DNA from: Heliopora coerulea
Lineage: Eukaryota > Cnidaria > Anthozoa > Scleralcyonacea > Helioporidae
Direction: 5' to 3'
NCBI GenBank assembly: GCA_030142905.1
Contig: JASJOG010000175.1
Coordinates: 434,001-498,000 of the forward strand
Length of the DNA stretch: 64,000 nucleotides
Shown here: piece by piece, positions 49,901-59,614 of the stretch
Position numbering within the stretch: the stretch's first letter is position 1
Layout of the letters: every line of letters starts with the position of its first letter
Position numbers and translations under genes: made by a program
Notes under the pieces: model-generated
Databases searched by the model: none
Seen by the model: only the letters and a program-made list of their open reading frames with translations
Told to the model about the DNA's origin: nothing

Positions 49901-50776
49901 ATGCAGCATGATATCCGCTTTTCATTCGCCCCAGCTCGTCCTCAATGCTCATGTGAGTTTAACTCATAGGCTGCGATGTCAATCACAAGGCACAAAATCA
50001 CAAGTGTAAATGAGGCTTAACCCTAACCCTGTAAGGTCAGCGGTTAGTTGAACTCTTCAGTTTAACACATTCTCCAGGATGTCAATTGCAAGGCACGAAA
50101 TCACAAGTGTAAACTGCGCTTCCTGTAGTGATACGTGCTCGAGACTTAAAGGAGTTAAGCGGATACATCAAGGCGAACAGTCGTATACGACAAAATTGGC
50201 TCTTTAACTTCGGCTCGGTGATTTCCTTGAAAAACGAATCGAAATCCGAACGTTTATTTTTTTGTAATGCAAAGTTATACTTGAGGATTTTGTTTTCTCT
50301 TTTGGTTTTTGGAACTGCCGAGTAGCAAAGTGCGTTTTGGATAACAATGGTACGTTTCGTTCTTATATTCAAAACCCTTCACCTATTTTCAGCAGCTTGA
50401 CTTTTTACGTTTTCTTGCTGTAGGAAGGAAACAAGAGCGACACAAAGATTAAGATCAAGGTAAAAAGTTACACCAAATAGTGTTAGTAGATGATCGGATG
50501 TTGATAACTTCCAGGCACAGAGGAAATCTTAATTTTTCGATTGTTTAACCTTTTTAGACAATCATCGTTGCTCGAACCAAGGCTGATCTGAGCTTAGTAA
50601 CTGACGATCAAACTCACAGCAGTGTAAACCAAACGGATGGACATAAATTACCTAGGACTTCACGACCTCAAAGCGCTCCAACGGCAAAACGTGATTTTGT
50701 GAAACCTGAAGATGCAAAGTCATCTGACGGTGATCGTCAAGTTAAAGACGGTAGACCTAACTCCGGATTGGCTTAG
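37945..50776 (+). CDS. FLACC1: FLACC1-like (ALS2CR12) flagellum-associated coiled-coil protein
   Basis: 21 exons, all phase-consistent with GT-AG introns: 37945-38093, 38328-38387, 39897-39936, 40374-40478, 40774-40790, 40970-40984, 41796-41937, 42072-42133, 42721-42775, 43115-43151, 43604-43656, 44578-44622, 45669-45723, 46456-46559, 46858-46929, 47049-47138, 47777-47818, 48717-48784, 49285-49348, 50424-50459, 50558-50776. Total 1,530 bases, 509 residues (human about 446). The block YFKIVQPGYMMTKRKSGISV aligns with the human VINVSPGYQLVRNREQISV region. It is followed by long heptad-rich coiled coil (EELRE, ENKWLKEKEQLESDFELK, EDRYSMKMHELML) and a disordered tail. In mammals the protein localises to sperm flagella; cnidarian function is inference. 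Exon 3 was found by phase: without its 40 bases exons 2 and 4 do not join. Exons 5 and 6 are only 17 and 15 bases. Confidence 0.85.
38560..38830 (+). repeat. Dispersed repeat, pair member in direct orientation
   Basis: Phrases tctaaggggtcccc, aatgaatctgtagaggcaat, tgaaatatatgtctatgcta and ggtccccagtagttct recur, reverse-complemented, at about 62650-62875. No ORF; type unknown. Lies in FLACC1 intron 2. Confidence 0.7.
39225..39326. repeat. Dispersed palindromic GGCTAA-type repeat (reverse orientation)
   Basis: cttattaaggggaaggggtt, then tttaatgagtaaaattgcct, gtgagccagaataaaat and tatattgggttaat form the reverse-complement layout of the copies at 12178 and 19146. Confidence 0.65.
40008..40300. 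repeat. (GATGGT)n-like imperfect microsatellite
   Basis: Nearly 300 bases of gatgatg, gtgatg and tggtg triplets on this strand. The long Thr/Ile- or Met/Val-rich frames here are compositional artefacts. Lies in FLACC1 intron 3. Confidence 0.9.
41288..41421. repeat. 134-bp foldback in FLACC1 intron 6
   Basis: The left arm ggcattcttgacattataca...ctatctaaaagata...aaaaaagcttct pairs with the right arm agaagcttttttt...tatcttttagatagtgtata...tcaagaatgcc. The loop holds gacaaagggcctttgcttga, which resembles the gacgaagggccttcgctcga segment at the window end. Confidence 0.8.
41796..41937 (+). other. FLACC1: FLACC1-like exon 7 with two in-frame 5' splice sites
   Basis: An internal donor after CTCAAGCAG (gtgagt from 41890) and a distal donor (gtgaga from 41938) are 48 bases apart and both in phase 0. 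The long form adds 16 residues (VSGQIDPGLTDDEVLQ). The internal site has the stronger consensus, so both isoforms are plausible. Confidence 0.65.
42284..42480. repeat. (CTAC)n tetranucleotide array
   Basis: Repeated ctacctac units with one longer unit (ctgacttacc...caac) duplicated. It lies in FLACC1 intron 8; open frames of Thr/Tyr/Leu/Pro across it are artefacts. Shorter related ccta motifs continue to about 42640. Confidence 0.92.
43725..44052. repeat. Triplicated GGCTAA-type palindromic repeat (FLACC1 intron 11)
   Basis: Three tandem copies of a unit of about 110-140 bases. Each has ttttactctggctaa (or its variant tttacactggctaa), then a gattttacttgtcaa-type line and an agtcgcgaaagtgtta or acagggttaa edge. 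The middle copy also carries a duplicated tagtcactacagggttaa. Confidence 0.75.
46150..46430. repeat. (GTT)n imperfect microsatellite
   Basis: About 280 bases of gttgtt/attgtt triplets in FLACC1 intron 13. Val- or Thr-rich reading frames through it are not genes. Confidence 0.92.
48068..48347 (+). mobile_element. tRNA-derived SINE, full-length copy
   Basis: The head has A-box-like tggcggcacagtggtagtgc and B-box-like gggttcaattc (near 48124). A body with ctaacactggacccgtgagg follows, and the tail is agctgatagggttatccagt, ending in ataaataaaag. Relatives at 53609-53876 (full-length) and 7484-7605 (truncated) keep the same order. Lies in FLACC1 intron 17. Confidence 0.75.
49520..49690. repeat. 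171-bp near-perfect hairpin in FLACC1 intron 19
   Basis: The arm gtaagacaaaacataaacag...aataatcatcttgtaaaact...gagtcaaaaaacaag...tagaatg pairs with cattctatcttgttttttga...agttttacaagatgattatt...tatgttttgtcttac. Arms are about 75 bases with a loop near 49590-49610. It is probably a foldback MITE; a transcribed copy would give a long dsRNA stem. Confidence 0.85.
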
Positions 50777-50837
50777 ACTGTAAGTTCTTAGCAGGTAATA
50801 TAACATATAGCATAGTCCCGTGTGGATATAGACATGA

Positions 50838-50868
<31 letters not shown>

Positions 50869-50925
50869 ACTACAGACGGAACCGTTTCGGCCTATTGGGC
50901 CTCATCAGTGTAGTGCTGATGAGCA

Positions 50926-50978
<53 letters not shown>

Positions 50979-51020
50979 ATTATATATTATTATTATATAT
51001 GTATACATATATATATAACG
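50838..51020. repeat. (TA)n runs flanking the ribozyme
   Basis: (ta)n at about 50841-50867 and 50930-51010 bracket the hammerhead. The degenerate copy at 21663-21708 also lies between (ta)n runs. Confidence 0.92.
50869..50914 (-). ncRNA. Type I hammerhead ribozyme (intact core)
   Basis: Read on the minus strand: stem I strand ACTACA, core CTGATGA, stem II GGCC-CAATA-GGCC, core GAAA, stem III CGG-TT-CCG closed by the conserved A-U pair, cleavage triplet GTC, then stem I strand TGTAGT, fully complementary to the first. All conserved core nucleotides of the hammerhead are present. Cleavage is predicted between the bases complementary to 50875 and 50874. A short stem III in a type I arrangement is known from hammerheads of metazoan Penelope-like elements and retrozymes. 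It lies about 90 bases after the FLACC1 stop codon, antisense to that transcript. Confidence 0.88.
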
Positions 51021-51349
51021 GCTGACGTAATTTTCATTTTGTATATTAGCACAGAAACATATATGTATAAATGGCAAATAGTAAATTGCGTGAGTGTCTC
51101 TGATAAATGAGGCGAAGCCGAGTGTTTTCTGGTAATTTCAAGTAAAGTCCAAAGCAATTATTTACTTACTGTAATATAGTCTGCCTTGTCCCTCTCAGGA
51201 AATAATTCGAGGCTGATGTGATGCCGTGTGATGTGGCGTCATGTGTATGTATGTGTGGGGTGTTCATTTTGTGTCATGTATTTGGCATAGAGAATTAAGT
51301 TGCTTAAAAACAATGATTCCTGTCTTCATGGTTTCTCTCACAAATTCTG

Positions 51350-54300
51350 TCACATTGCATCTGGATCGACCTCGGCAACGAGGTGTGTGTAGAGCAAATG
51401 ACTGACTGTTTTTAGTAAATTATATTTGAGTGAATTTAATCCATCCTTGTCCATTCGAATAAGCGAAGTCTTCAGAAGTTTGGTTGTTCTATACAAAGAA
51501 AAAAAAATTAACTTAGTTGCACACGGCATTTCTTTCATTAGTGATCAGCATTTAAACTTCTTAGTTTTTCTCATTTTGACTTAGTTGACCACACTTGGCT
51601 TAAAACGATAAAAGATAATAAACGTGGAGTGAAAGTTACAGTTCAGCAGTTCATCTTCCAACGGCTAAACCTCGCTTGTTTTGGCTTTTAAAGACAAGAC
51701 AGGAGAATCGAAACGTTGGGATATTAGCTGCTCCTTTTTTTAGAAAAAATAGATTTTGAGTCATGGTAATGTTAATTGAAATTTATTGTTAGCAAAATAG
51801 CTCCATTAGTTAAGGTTTATTAAACGAAATGGAGATCTCTTAGGCGAAGTTATTTGCTAATCCCAAAGCTAAAACTCAGACCCATCCGAAACAAATGACA
51901 TGGCAAACCTTGCAAACAAAGACATAATCCTCTCCTTGGTGTATACAAAGACTATCATACCGACCTGGTCGTGTTTTTTCTTTCGTCGACGAAGTGAAGC
52001 ACTTTCAACATTTTGTATCGACCTACGTTCATGCTAGGCCGAGTTATATGTAGACCTTTCTCAACTGCCCTGGGCATATTAAAGACAATGTAAAAAGATA
52101 ATCAGTCGAATCTGGAAAAATGGGGGTGATTCCTCTCCCCTCACGGGACGCCCCTGTTTGTTTATACAGTTACCTGTGGTGCAGGTCGTCGTCTTCTCCA
52201 CCCCAGCCCCAGTACTTGTTAGAGAAACCGTTGATTTTCTCGAAATCTTCCTTCAGGAAGGCCTCAACTCCTCCAAACAAATCTTCATAAATCAACCTGA
52301 AGGAGAGAGGGTACCAGTTACAAATGACACTTCGGGGATGACTTTTAATTTTTGGTAAAAAAGGGGACAGTAAGATAGAATGAATGAATTAGAACCTTTC
52401 TTTAAATGGGTAGTCCTTTGTGTCCTAAATGTGCAATGCCCTGTTGCATGAGCAGCAAGGGAAATTCATGGGCTAAACCTCCTCAGAGGTCTAAGGAATC
52501 CGAGGTGATCGTGTCATCCATGGCCATAATAGTTATGTACTGTTCGTTTGAGACCATCCAGCACTAATTTTGGCCGATGGCTTACGGCCTGATACTTTGG
52601 CTTGATACTTGTGGCTTGTTTTATGACTACTAAAACGCTCCAGTTCTGCTGAAACGACTGTAGTGTCAGATTGAATTCAATTGTGAGTTACAGGTTTTTT
52701 CACTCCACGAGCTGACGTCGTCCTTGAGACGTGAAAATGGTCTGGGTGACGGGTACAAAACGACGACAGTATTGAGAATGCTCTGGAGGATAGAAACTAT
52801 TCATTCTCTTTGTTTTGCATGAAGAATTCTTTTGTTTAAAGGACATCGTCGATCTTACGGTCCCTATTATCGTATCTTGTAAACGGGCTGTGAAGGTTTA
52901 TTATTTAAATGAATACCTGTACGAAAATTTGTCCACCGCGGGACACATGTGTCGAGGAGATGACGGGCACCCATAAAAGTTTTTGTCGTCCTCCGGCAAC
53001 AGATCGACGTCGTGAAAAATAAAACACTGGTAATTATCGAGTTTCAGTGATTCCTTGAATCCAATGTTAAAGAGGATTGCTCGATTGAATATTGTGTTAC
53101 CCGCCTAAAATGGAGAAACAAAAATATGAGACTTACATTTGTAATTAACATCATGTTCTTTTCCATCACTTTCCTATTCTCCTTTTGCATTTTTTGTCTC
53201 TCGTGGCCCTAAGTGTTGTCACGCTAAACGCTGCGTTTCTTTCTTTTGCTCTCTAGTTCATCCCTTTATCGCATCACCCTTTTAGCTTTTACCTGCTCGA
53301 TGATAAATATTCTGTAATCCAACAACTGTCTTTTTAATATTGGATGGATATGACGAAGGAATATCTTGAGCTGTTCATAACGATTACGATATGGGATGAT
53401 TATGGCCACCTAAATTAAATAATAACACCTTCCATGAACATCAAAAAGCGACCAAGTTCGTGGTAATTTGGCTTGTACAATGTACTTCCCATGACAATCT
53501 TGAATGGATCACCCATGTTTAACGCCTTGCGTACTAAAGCTTGTCTTGTCCAATCATTGGTGGCTTGCAGTTATCTTGAAAACCCCAGCATGGTTGTACG
53601 CTGTTGTCGTAGGGGTGCTGGTGACACGGTGGTCGCGCGCGTGTCTATTCTGTGACTAAGGATCGATTTTGGCTGCGTCTGTTGTTCGATTTAAGTTACA
53701 TAGGCCACCTGTGAGCAGAGCGTTGTGCGGTTTTACTTTACCTGGCAGCGCTAGTTTTCGCGGGGTACTCCGCTTTCCTCCTATCATAGCACTGAACCTA
53801 TAAAGGACGGCCCTAATAGGACCTCTAGGAGGAGCAGCTTAATTTAGCTGACAGGGTTATCAATATATAACTAAACAAGCAAACAAACTAGTAAATAAAA
53901 TGTTCCCGCAGTTAGTTTCAAGCCTAATGCAAATAGTTCATCTGGACGTAGAGGTGACAGTTATCGACAATCGTCTTTGGGACACGCTGACGTATCACTG
54001 GATTTTCCAAAGCCAAAAAAAAACGTCAGGGAACTGCCGAAAGTTACGAGAGGAAATCTTGACGTTTCGAGCGAAGACCCTTCACTCAATTGGCATTCCC
54101 CTGACCCTTTTAACTTCTTATCCGTCGTTCAACATTGCCTACGCAGCACTCGGCTTTTACATTATTGTTCAGCAAATTTTTGTGTGATACATTCTATAAA
54201 GTTTGCATATTCATTACCTTTCTCTTTGATTGACAATCTTGTGGTTTCCAGGCGCCTCCTTGCTCAACCCAACCACTGTATGATACTGAGAACTCCTTTT

Positions 54301-54816
54301 CTAGTTCCTCAATGTTTGGTATGATATTTTGATCCACATATAATGGCCCCACTGGTAGTTTTATCGGGGAGAAAAATTATTAATTTGTTAAACATTAATC
54401 AGACAACAACGTGAGTTTTACCTTCAAGACAAGCCGGGGTCCGCCAGTGCTACCCACACGTTCCTTTGCTTACCTAACTTATCCCCATTTGCTGAACATG
54501 TTATTTCTTTCAATGTTGCGATGGTGGTTGGTGCACTGTGTCTTTCCACAGTTTTCGATGAAACATCTTTGATATCTCGACTTTGTACCCGAATTAAGCT
54601 GTCCTGTAAGTCGACTTTAGAACTCTTCTGGTCCAGTTTAAATCCATAAGTTTGGTTTTGGTTCGCTCTCCATTGATGGACAAATGTCAGGAATTTTGAC
54701 GGCAATCTCCTTTCAACTCGTAACATGTAGTAAAGGGTCCACGAGGTGATTAATGAGAGAATCAATGACAGGATCAAGTACTTAATCGTTGAATGCTTTA
54801 TCATTTTGGTTAACAA
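51350..54816 (-). CDS. Beta-1,4-galactosyltransferase family enzyme, probable beta-1,4-GalNAc transferase (bre-4-like)
   Basis: Seven exons in transcript order: 54816-54474, 54351-54218, 53409-53293, 53104-52917, 52296-52174, 52069-51965 and 51488-51350. All have GT-AG introns; 1,149 bases, 382 residues. It is a type II Golgi protein: short cytoplasmic N-terminus, membrane anchor about residues 11-32 (IKYLILSLILSLITSWTLYY), stem, then GT7 catalytic domain. Motifs: KLVGPLYVDQN (near 113), VAIIIPYRNR (160-169), AGNTIFNRA, metal-binding DVD (230-232), LFGGVEA (267-273), NKYWGWGGEDDD (287-298), ITRPSMNVGRYKM and DGLNSLKYN. Residue 267 is Leu where vertebrate B4GALT1 has the donor-selecting Tyr, which predicts UDP-GalNAc use. 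A metal-ligand His expected three residues after the Met of RYKM is Val here, with His two places later. Confidence 0.92.
53609..53876 (+). mobile_element. tRNA-derived SINE, diverged copy
   Basis: gggtgctggtgacacggtgg, tgaacctataaaggacggcc, taggacctctaggag and tagctgacagggttatc follow the order of the SINE at 48068-48347. The B box is eroded (ggatcgattttgg). Inserted in a glycosyltransferase intron, antisense to the gene. Confidence 0.72.
54020..54185. repeat. GACGTTTCGAGCGAAGACCC-type repeat, half copy
   Basis: aactgccgaaagttacgaga, gacgtttcgagcgaagaccc and gttcaacattgcctacgcag correspond to the copies at 60595-60705 and, for the first half, 28978-29076 and 63890-64000. Confidence 0.72.
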
Positions 54817-55091
54817 GTCACTAATTTTCCCGTAACTCCACCTGTTCTTCCAATTACCTCCAGGTGGTGGTTGCTCTCCTCTGTTTTAGGGTTGATTACT
54901 CTTGCTGTAGAAAATTCCAAAACGTGTCAGATGGTAAGCACTAGGAAGTAACCAGGAAGAGCACTAGGAAGTACCCAATGACTTCCGCTTCTCGTTTTTG
55001 TGAAGTTTCTGAAGGCGAAATAGAATGCTTACCTGAAAGTGCAATCCCAGAGAAGACGAAAAATGTTCTTTGCAAAATGTGTTTCTACTCA

Positions 55092-55196
55092 AACAATTAG
55101 ATTATTCACTCTCGATTTCTATGAGGTGATAGTTGACTCGAGCTTCGCCCTCGTCAACAATCACCTCAGAAATCTCGAGCTCATAATCTAATTGTT
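55092..55196. repeat. 105-bp hairpin
   Basis: The left arm aacaattagattattcac...gatttctatgaggtgatagttgac pairs with the right arm gtcaacaatcacctcagaaatc...aatctaattgtt around a short gagcttcgccctc loop. A probable short foldback MITE. Confidence 0.8.
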
Positions 55197-55229
55197 AATT
55201 AGTGGCTGAATCGTGAGCTGGGAATTGTC

Positions 55230-55560
55230 CACTAAGGGGCTGATTACATGGGAAAATTTCAGACTGGGTTGAAAAAAGCCCCAGTTACATGAGATATTTC
55301 AGTCCGGGCTGAAACTAAAATCGGGAGTGAACCCAGGCAGAAATTTGTCCGTAGTCTTTCTTGTTTTGCCAATTCACGTCTTCTCACTTGCGTCAATCAT
55401 CTTTTCAGCGCGGACTTGAAGTTTTCTCGTGCGATTACATGGGATTTTTCAGTCCGGTCAACCGGGCTGAAACTTCCTTCATGTAATCGTGAGCTCCGTT
55501 TTTAAGTATTTTGGAAGGCCGGGCTGGAATTTCGGCCAGGCTGAAATTCTCCATTTTATC
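55230..55560. repeat. MITE-like repeat with gattacatggga / cagtccgggctgaaa motifs
   Basis: gattacatgggaaaatttca recurs as gcgattacatgggatttttc. ttcagtccgggctgaaac recurs as accgggctgaaac, and reversed trends such as ttcatgtaatcgtgagc close the block. No ORF; boundaries approximate. Confidence 0.5.
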
Positions 55561-56984
55561 AACCCTCTAAGACAACATAACATATCTCAGGATGAACAAT
55601 GGTATGGGACTATCGTGTTATGCAAATGGACCTGGGATCGACGTGCCGATTGACTACAGACTGAACTAATGGAGAACGGAACTAATGACCGTGTTTGTCT
55701 GCAATGGTTTGAAGTGAAGGATTTGGGAGATTGATCTTTGAGAGTGAGTCGGACAGGCGACGTACTGATGACTTCTAATGATGAGACGACTACAAGATGT
55801 TTGCTCAAGAAGAGTTAATAGAGAGGAAGTTGAAGTACGTCCAGAATGTGTTGACATCAAGGGATGAAAAGGCAAAGTCCAATGGCAGTCGACCGTATCT
55901 CCAGATGGCTATCGATGGAGGGGAAGATCAGAAGCGACATTAAAGAGGACATTATCCATTCGAAGCCGAGAGAGAAGTGGTTGGATGAACAAGCTGTGTC
56001 TGTATATTATTTGGAATTTTTCTATTCGCAGTGTATAATTCCTTAATCTTAATATATAGTGTATTTTAGAAATCAATTTTGTTAGTTCAAATGCGTTACC
56101 TACGACGTACATCAGCGTTTTGATGATCTCAGGGCCATGGCTAAAATGGGACCCCGATCAGAGATTCAGTAGATTTATACATTTTTAAATACATTAGAGT
56201 CAGAAACATTTAGTAGTGACGTTTGAACGTGATCCCCTGCCCTGTCTGAGTCCCATTACACGGTCCCAGTGTCGCCTACCATTCCGTGTCAACCATCTAA
56301 TTCTCCAGTATTCCAACAACGTCAAAATTGGACTTTTTAAGTAATTCTTATGATACTATACTTCGCTTAAGAGCTTATAGCGGCAACCTCACGTTTGCCA
56401 GCCGTCATTTCTCACTTGGCGATCTATATTTTTCAATTACTAGCAAATAAAAGCACGATCCCAAGATGCTATATACCATACAAATTATATACAACATTAT
56501 CTGTTTTAGGGGAGACTTTACCTTGTAGATTCGTGGTACACGTCAGTTGTAAGTAGATTCAGTATGACGAAGGTTTATACGTATCAGTATGAGGATCGTA
56601 TGGCAATTACCATATGCTTTTACTTATTATCCCAAAACCATGGCAGCGAGAGCTGGCATAAAAACGCGCACGCTTGGCATTGTTAAACTGTATTGTTTAT
56701 CATTTAGCATAAAAGTCTACCAGTCTTTCCACTTTTTAGTTGAATCTCGAATTCGTGAATAACCGTGAACAACAGACAGTTAATCAGCATTGCAAGTTTA
56801 AGCTTTTTCCTATCATGTCAAAGAACATGGCAAACTTTTCTTCCCTCTTGAATCTTTAGCTGTCGTGTTTCACTGAACCACAGGCTACAAATCGCATGGA
56901 AACACACTCCGACGAACAGCATCTTGCAAACTCAATAATTGAGCTATGAAATAAGACGTAATAGAAAATTTCTTATTTTATAGT

Positions 56985-57470
56985 AAACAAGGACAAAATC
57001 CCTGAGCTTTCGCGCAACAAGGCAGTTTATGAAATTACCTGTCCTGTCTGCAACCATCGCTACATTGGAGAAACAGAACGATGGATAGAAAAAAAAATTG
57101 CTCGGAAAGTTTCCAATTCTTTGAGATCAGTCACGGCAGTTACCAACCTTTAGAGGTTTTACTTGAATTAACACTGCACAGTATTCTATTTTTAAATCAC
57201 TGATAGAAAAAAACGTCTGTCAGAACGTCCAATGTTTTCGTAAACGTTCTCACTTATTTGAATATTCCATTTGAAAATCTCAGTGACTTTTCCTCCGACA
57301 AAATGTCTTCTAGCTTGAATCTGAAAATCGGTAAGTTTAAAATGCTGTACCCTTCCAGTTGTTCAACTTGAAACCAGGTACTTGTCTAGAAGCACTGTAC
57401 ATAAAAGTCAACAAGTCTGAGCTCCGTAACAGTCTCACAGCGAGAAAGGAGTTGACACTGTTTCCGTAAT
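56985..57470 (+). pseudogene. Penelope-like element C-terminus (GIY-YIG endonuclease) relic
   Basis: Two fragments in order: AVYEITCPVCNHRYIGETER (about 57025-57085), then LEALYIKVNKSELRNS (about 57385-57440). The pattern of a CPxC knuckle followed by YIGET(E/G)R and then EAxxIK is that of the GIY-YIG domain at the end of Penelope-like retroelement polyproteins. Stops and frame changes lie between the pieces, so it is a decayed copy. Its presence supports Penelope-like elements as a source of the hammerhead motifs in this window. Confidence 0.7.
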
Positions 57471-58658
57471 TCATTTTGTCCATTCATGTAAACAGCATTA
57501 CTTCTATCTTTGACGTTGATATAAACTCAGAACTTTGTCTATCGATCGCTTAGAAATTTTTTTATATTTATTTACTCCTCCTCTGTCACGATGACGTCAT
57601 CCTGTAGCGTTTGGGGAAAACGCAAATAACTGCTTTCGAGACACAACTGATTCGTGACATATCAGATTTGATGATGACTTTGAAATAAAGTCTATCATAA
57701 CAGTGAGATCAGTTTAAGCTTGTTTTATAGCTCTTGCACATAGTGAGTACAAGATGTCGTTCGTTCGCTAAATTATGTTTCTTGCTCTGTTTCCTAAAGC
57801 TGTCAGCTGGTAATGGTTTTCACTACAAATCATACGTCATGTCACACCAACTAATACTGGTACCTGCGTAATGCTTTTGTCAACTTTGACAACAAATTCA
57901 GTACTTAAATGTATCATTAAATCTTTGTTGCTTGGGTAGCCTCGCTTCAAAGTTCTTTCTCTGGTATGTATGCCGATGTTGTGCTTTTATCAAATCATCA
58001 AGCCATCAAAAAAATTCGCGCTCGATAATTTAACATGCATGTTTATCAAGATGTCACCAACAAGTTGCCTTTAATACTTTTTATCATAAGAAGACGTTTT
58101 ATTCTTTTGTCAGATTGAAAAGTGTGGTTTTCTCGAAATTGCGATGCAAAAGTACAACGATTCTGGCGCCAGGGTTGGACTGGCCATTCTGCCATCGCGC
58201 CACAGAACAATGGCCGACTATTGTTCTACGGTACGATGGCACAAGGGCCGGTCCAAGCCTGTCTGGCACGTCTTCTTTCTTGGTGACCAAAACGCCATTC
58301 ATTACAACCTTTTAAATTATGGGAATATTTGATGTACATGCATTGCAAGTGCTAACTTTGGATCGCTGGATAAGTAGAGTTTTCACTGGTGAAAAAGTTC
58401 TGGAGTTTTCGTCCGTAATAACCCAACACAAGACGGGAATTGTTCAGAACGCAATCACCATGCTCTAGATCTTTGATTGGAGAAAGCACAACTTGACCTA
58501 CACTTTTTACTTAATTGTAAAAAGAATCATGTTTACTCTAGATCTTAGAGTCCATTATGTTGCGTTCAAAATGTAGCAGCCTTCTTGCGGTGCTCTTGGT
58601 ACGTGTCCTACCAGTGTACATTATTAGGCAGTGTGTGAGTATACGAAAACTGTATTAG

Positions 58659-59012
58659 TTGAAACGCTTACAACGAGTACAAAATGTATGCGCAGGCTAC
58701 GTCTATGGACACTATGCAAAGGAAGGAGATTGCATAAGCCTGGGGTGGCTGCCGGTTACAGAAAGGAGAGTTTTACATCTACTCAATACCACATTTAAAG
58801 CTTTACATTTTGTGCATTGGCCGGCCTATTTAAAGCTAAAAAAACATGTTCCTGGAAGAACTCTTAGATCATCAAACGAAGTTAAATTGGAAGTGTCTTT
58901 AGTAAATGGTGCCCTCCAATACAGTGCCGCAGTTGCTTTTATTAACCTGTCGGGGGACATTAAAAGCTGTAGTGAATTTAATATTTTCAAACGTAAAGTA
59001 AGGGCTCATTGA
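58659..59012 (+). pseudogene. Non-LTR retrotransposon reverse-transcriptase tail fragment
   Basis: A 117-codon frame beginning LQRVQNVCAGYVYG, with LGWLPVTERRVLHLLN, FKALHF, YLKLKKHVPGRTLRSSNEV and ending SEFNIFKRKVR. This is the common C-terminal segment after the RT domain in CR1/L2/jockey-like LINEs (RLQRVQN...WLPV..R...KAL...RxLRSS...FK). Only the tail is present; no RT core upstream. The exact clade is not determined. Confidence 0.75.
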
Positions 59013-59614
59013 ACTACTCTAGCTGCTGACAGGCTAATTGACAGCCTGGACAAAAACAAGTTCAAATAACCCTCCACTCGTGTTCAACTTCCTCCATGCT
59101 GTTGAGTTCAATCTAAAAACAGTTGTTAAAATATCATCAATATCAAAGTGCGACCCCAATATGTTCTAGTTTTAAGCCAAAGTTAACAGATTTCTTTTTT
59201 GTCTTGAGAATGCCGGTGAAACAAAAGATCATGAAAATGATCATGAAAAAATACATACTGTATATTATGTTTGCCCCCCTGCCATTGATCCCTCTGTACA
59301 GTCAAATACAAAATTTACTTTGAAAATACAAACATGATTTCCCAGCGGTTTAATAGTAAAACCTGGTTTACACGTGAGCACATAAGCATAAGGACAAAAC
59401 TAAAGGCAAAACAAAGGAATGAAGTCAAGCCTGCGATATAAGGATTGTCGTAATCATGAGCATAAGATTATAGTCCAAGCATGAGCCAAGAGCCGAACAA
59501 AAGACGAAACAAAGAAAGATTCTTGTTTTATCTTCGCACGTCCCAGAGGACATATCATGCTTTGTTTTTGTATTGATTTTCTCCTTATGTTTACGTCGCT
59601 CGTGTAAACCAAGC

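Larger units (their letters stand above)
54817..56980. other. Repeat-rich intergenic region
   Basis: No coding exon supported. It contains the hairpin at 55092-55196 and a MITE-like block at 55230-55560 with repeated gattacatgggaaaatttcag / cagtccgggctgaaa motifs in both orientations. The rest is unremarkable AT-rich sequence. Confidence 0.5.

Noticed and set aside
53977..54324. 115-codon plus-strand frame
   Set aside because: Runs through a dispersed repeat and antisense to a glycosyltransferase exon.
54424..54473. Glycosyltransferase exon 1 extended to the in-frame TGA
   Set aside because: A strong donor (gtaagc) at 54473 joins in phase to 54351 and creates the expected KLVGPLYVD motif; the extension does not.
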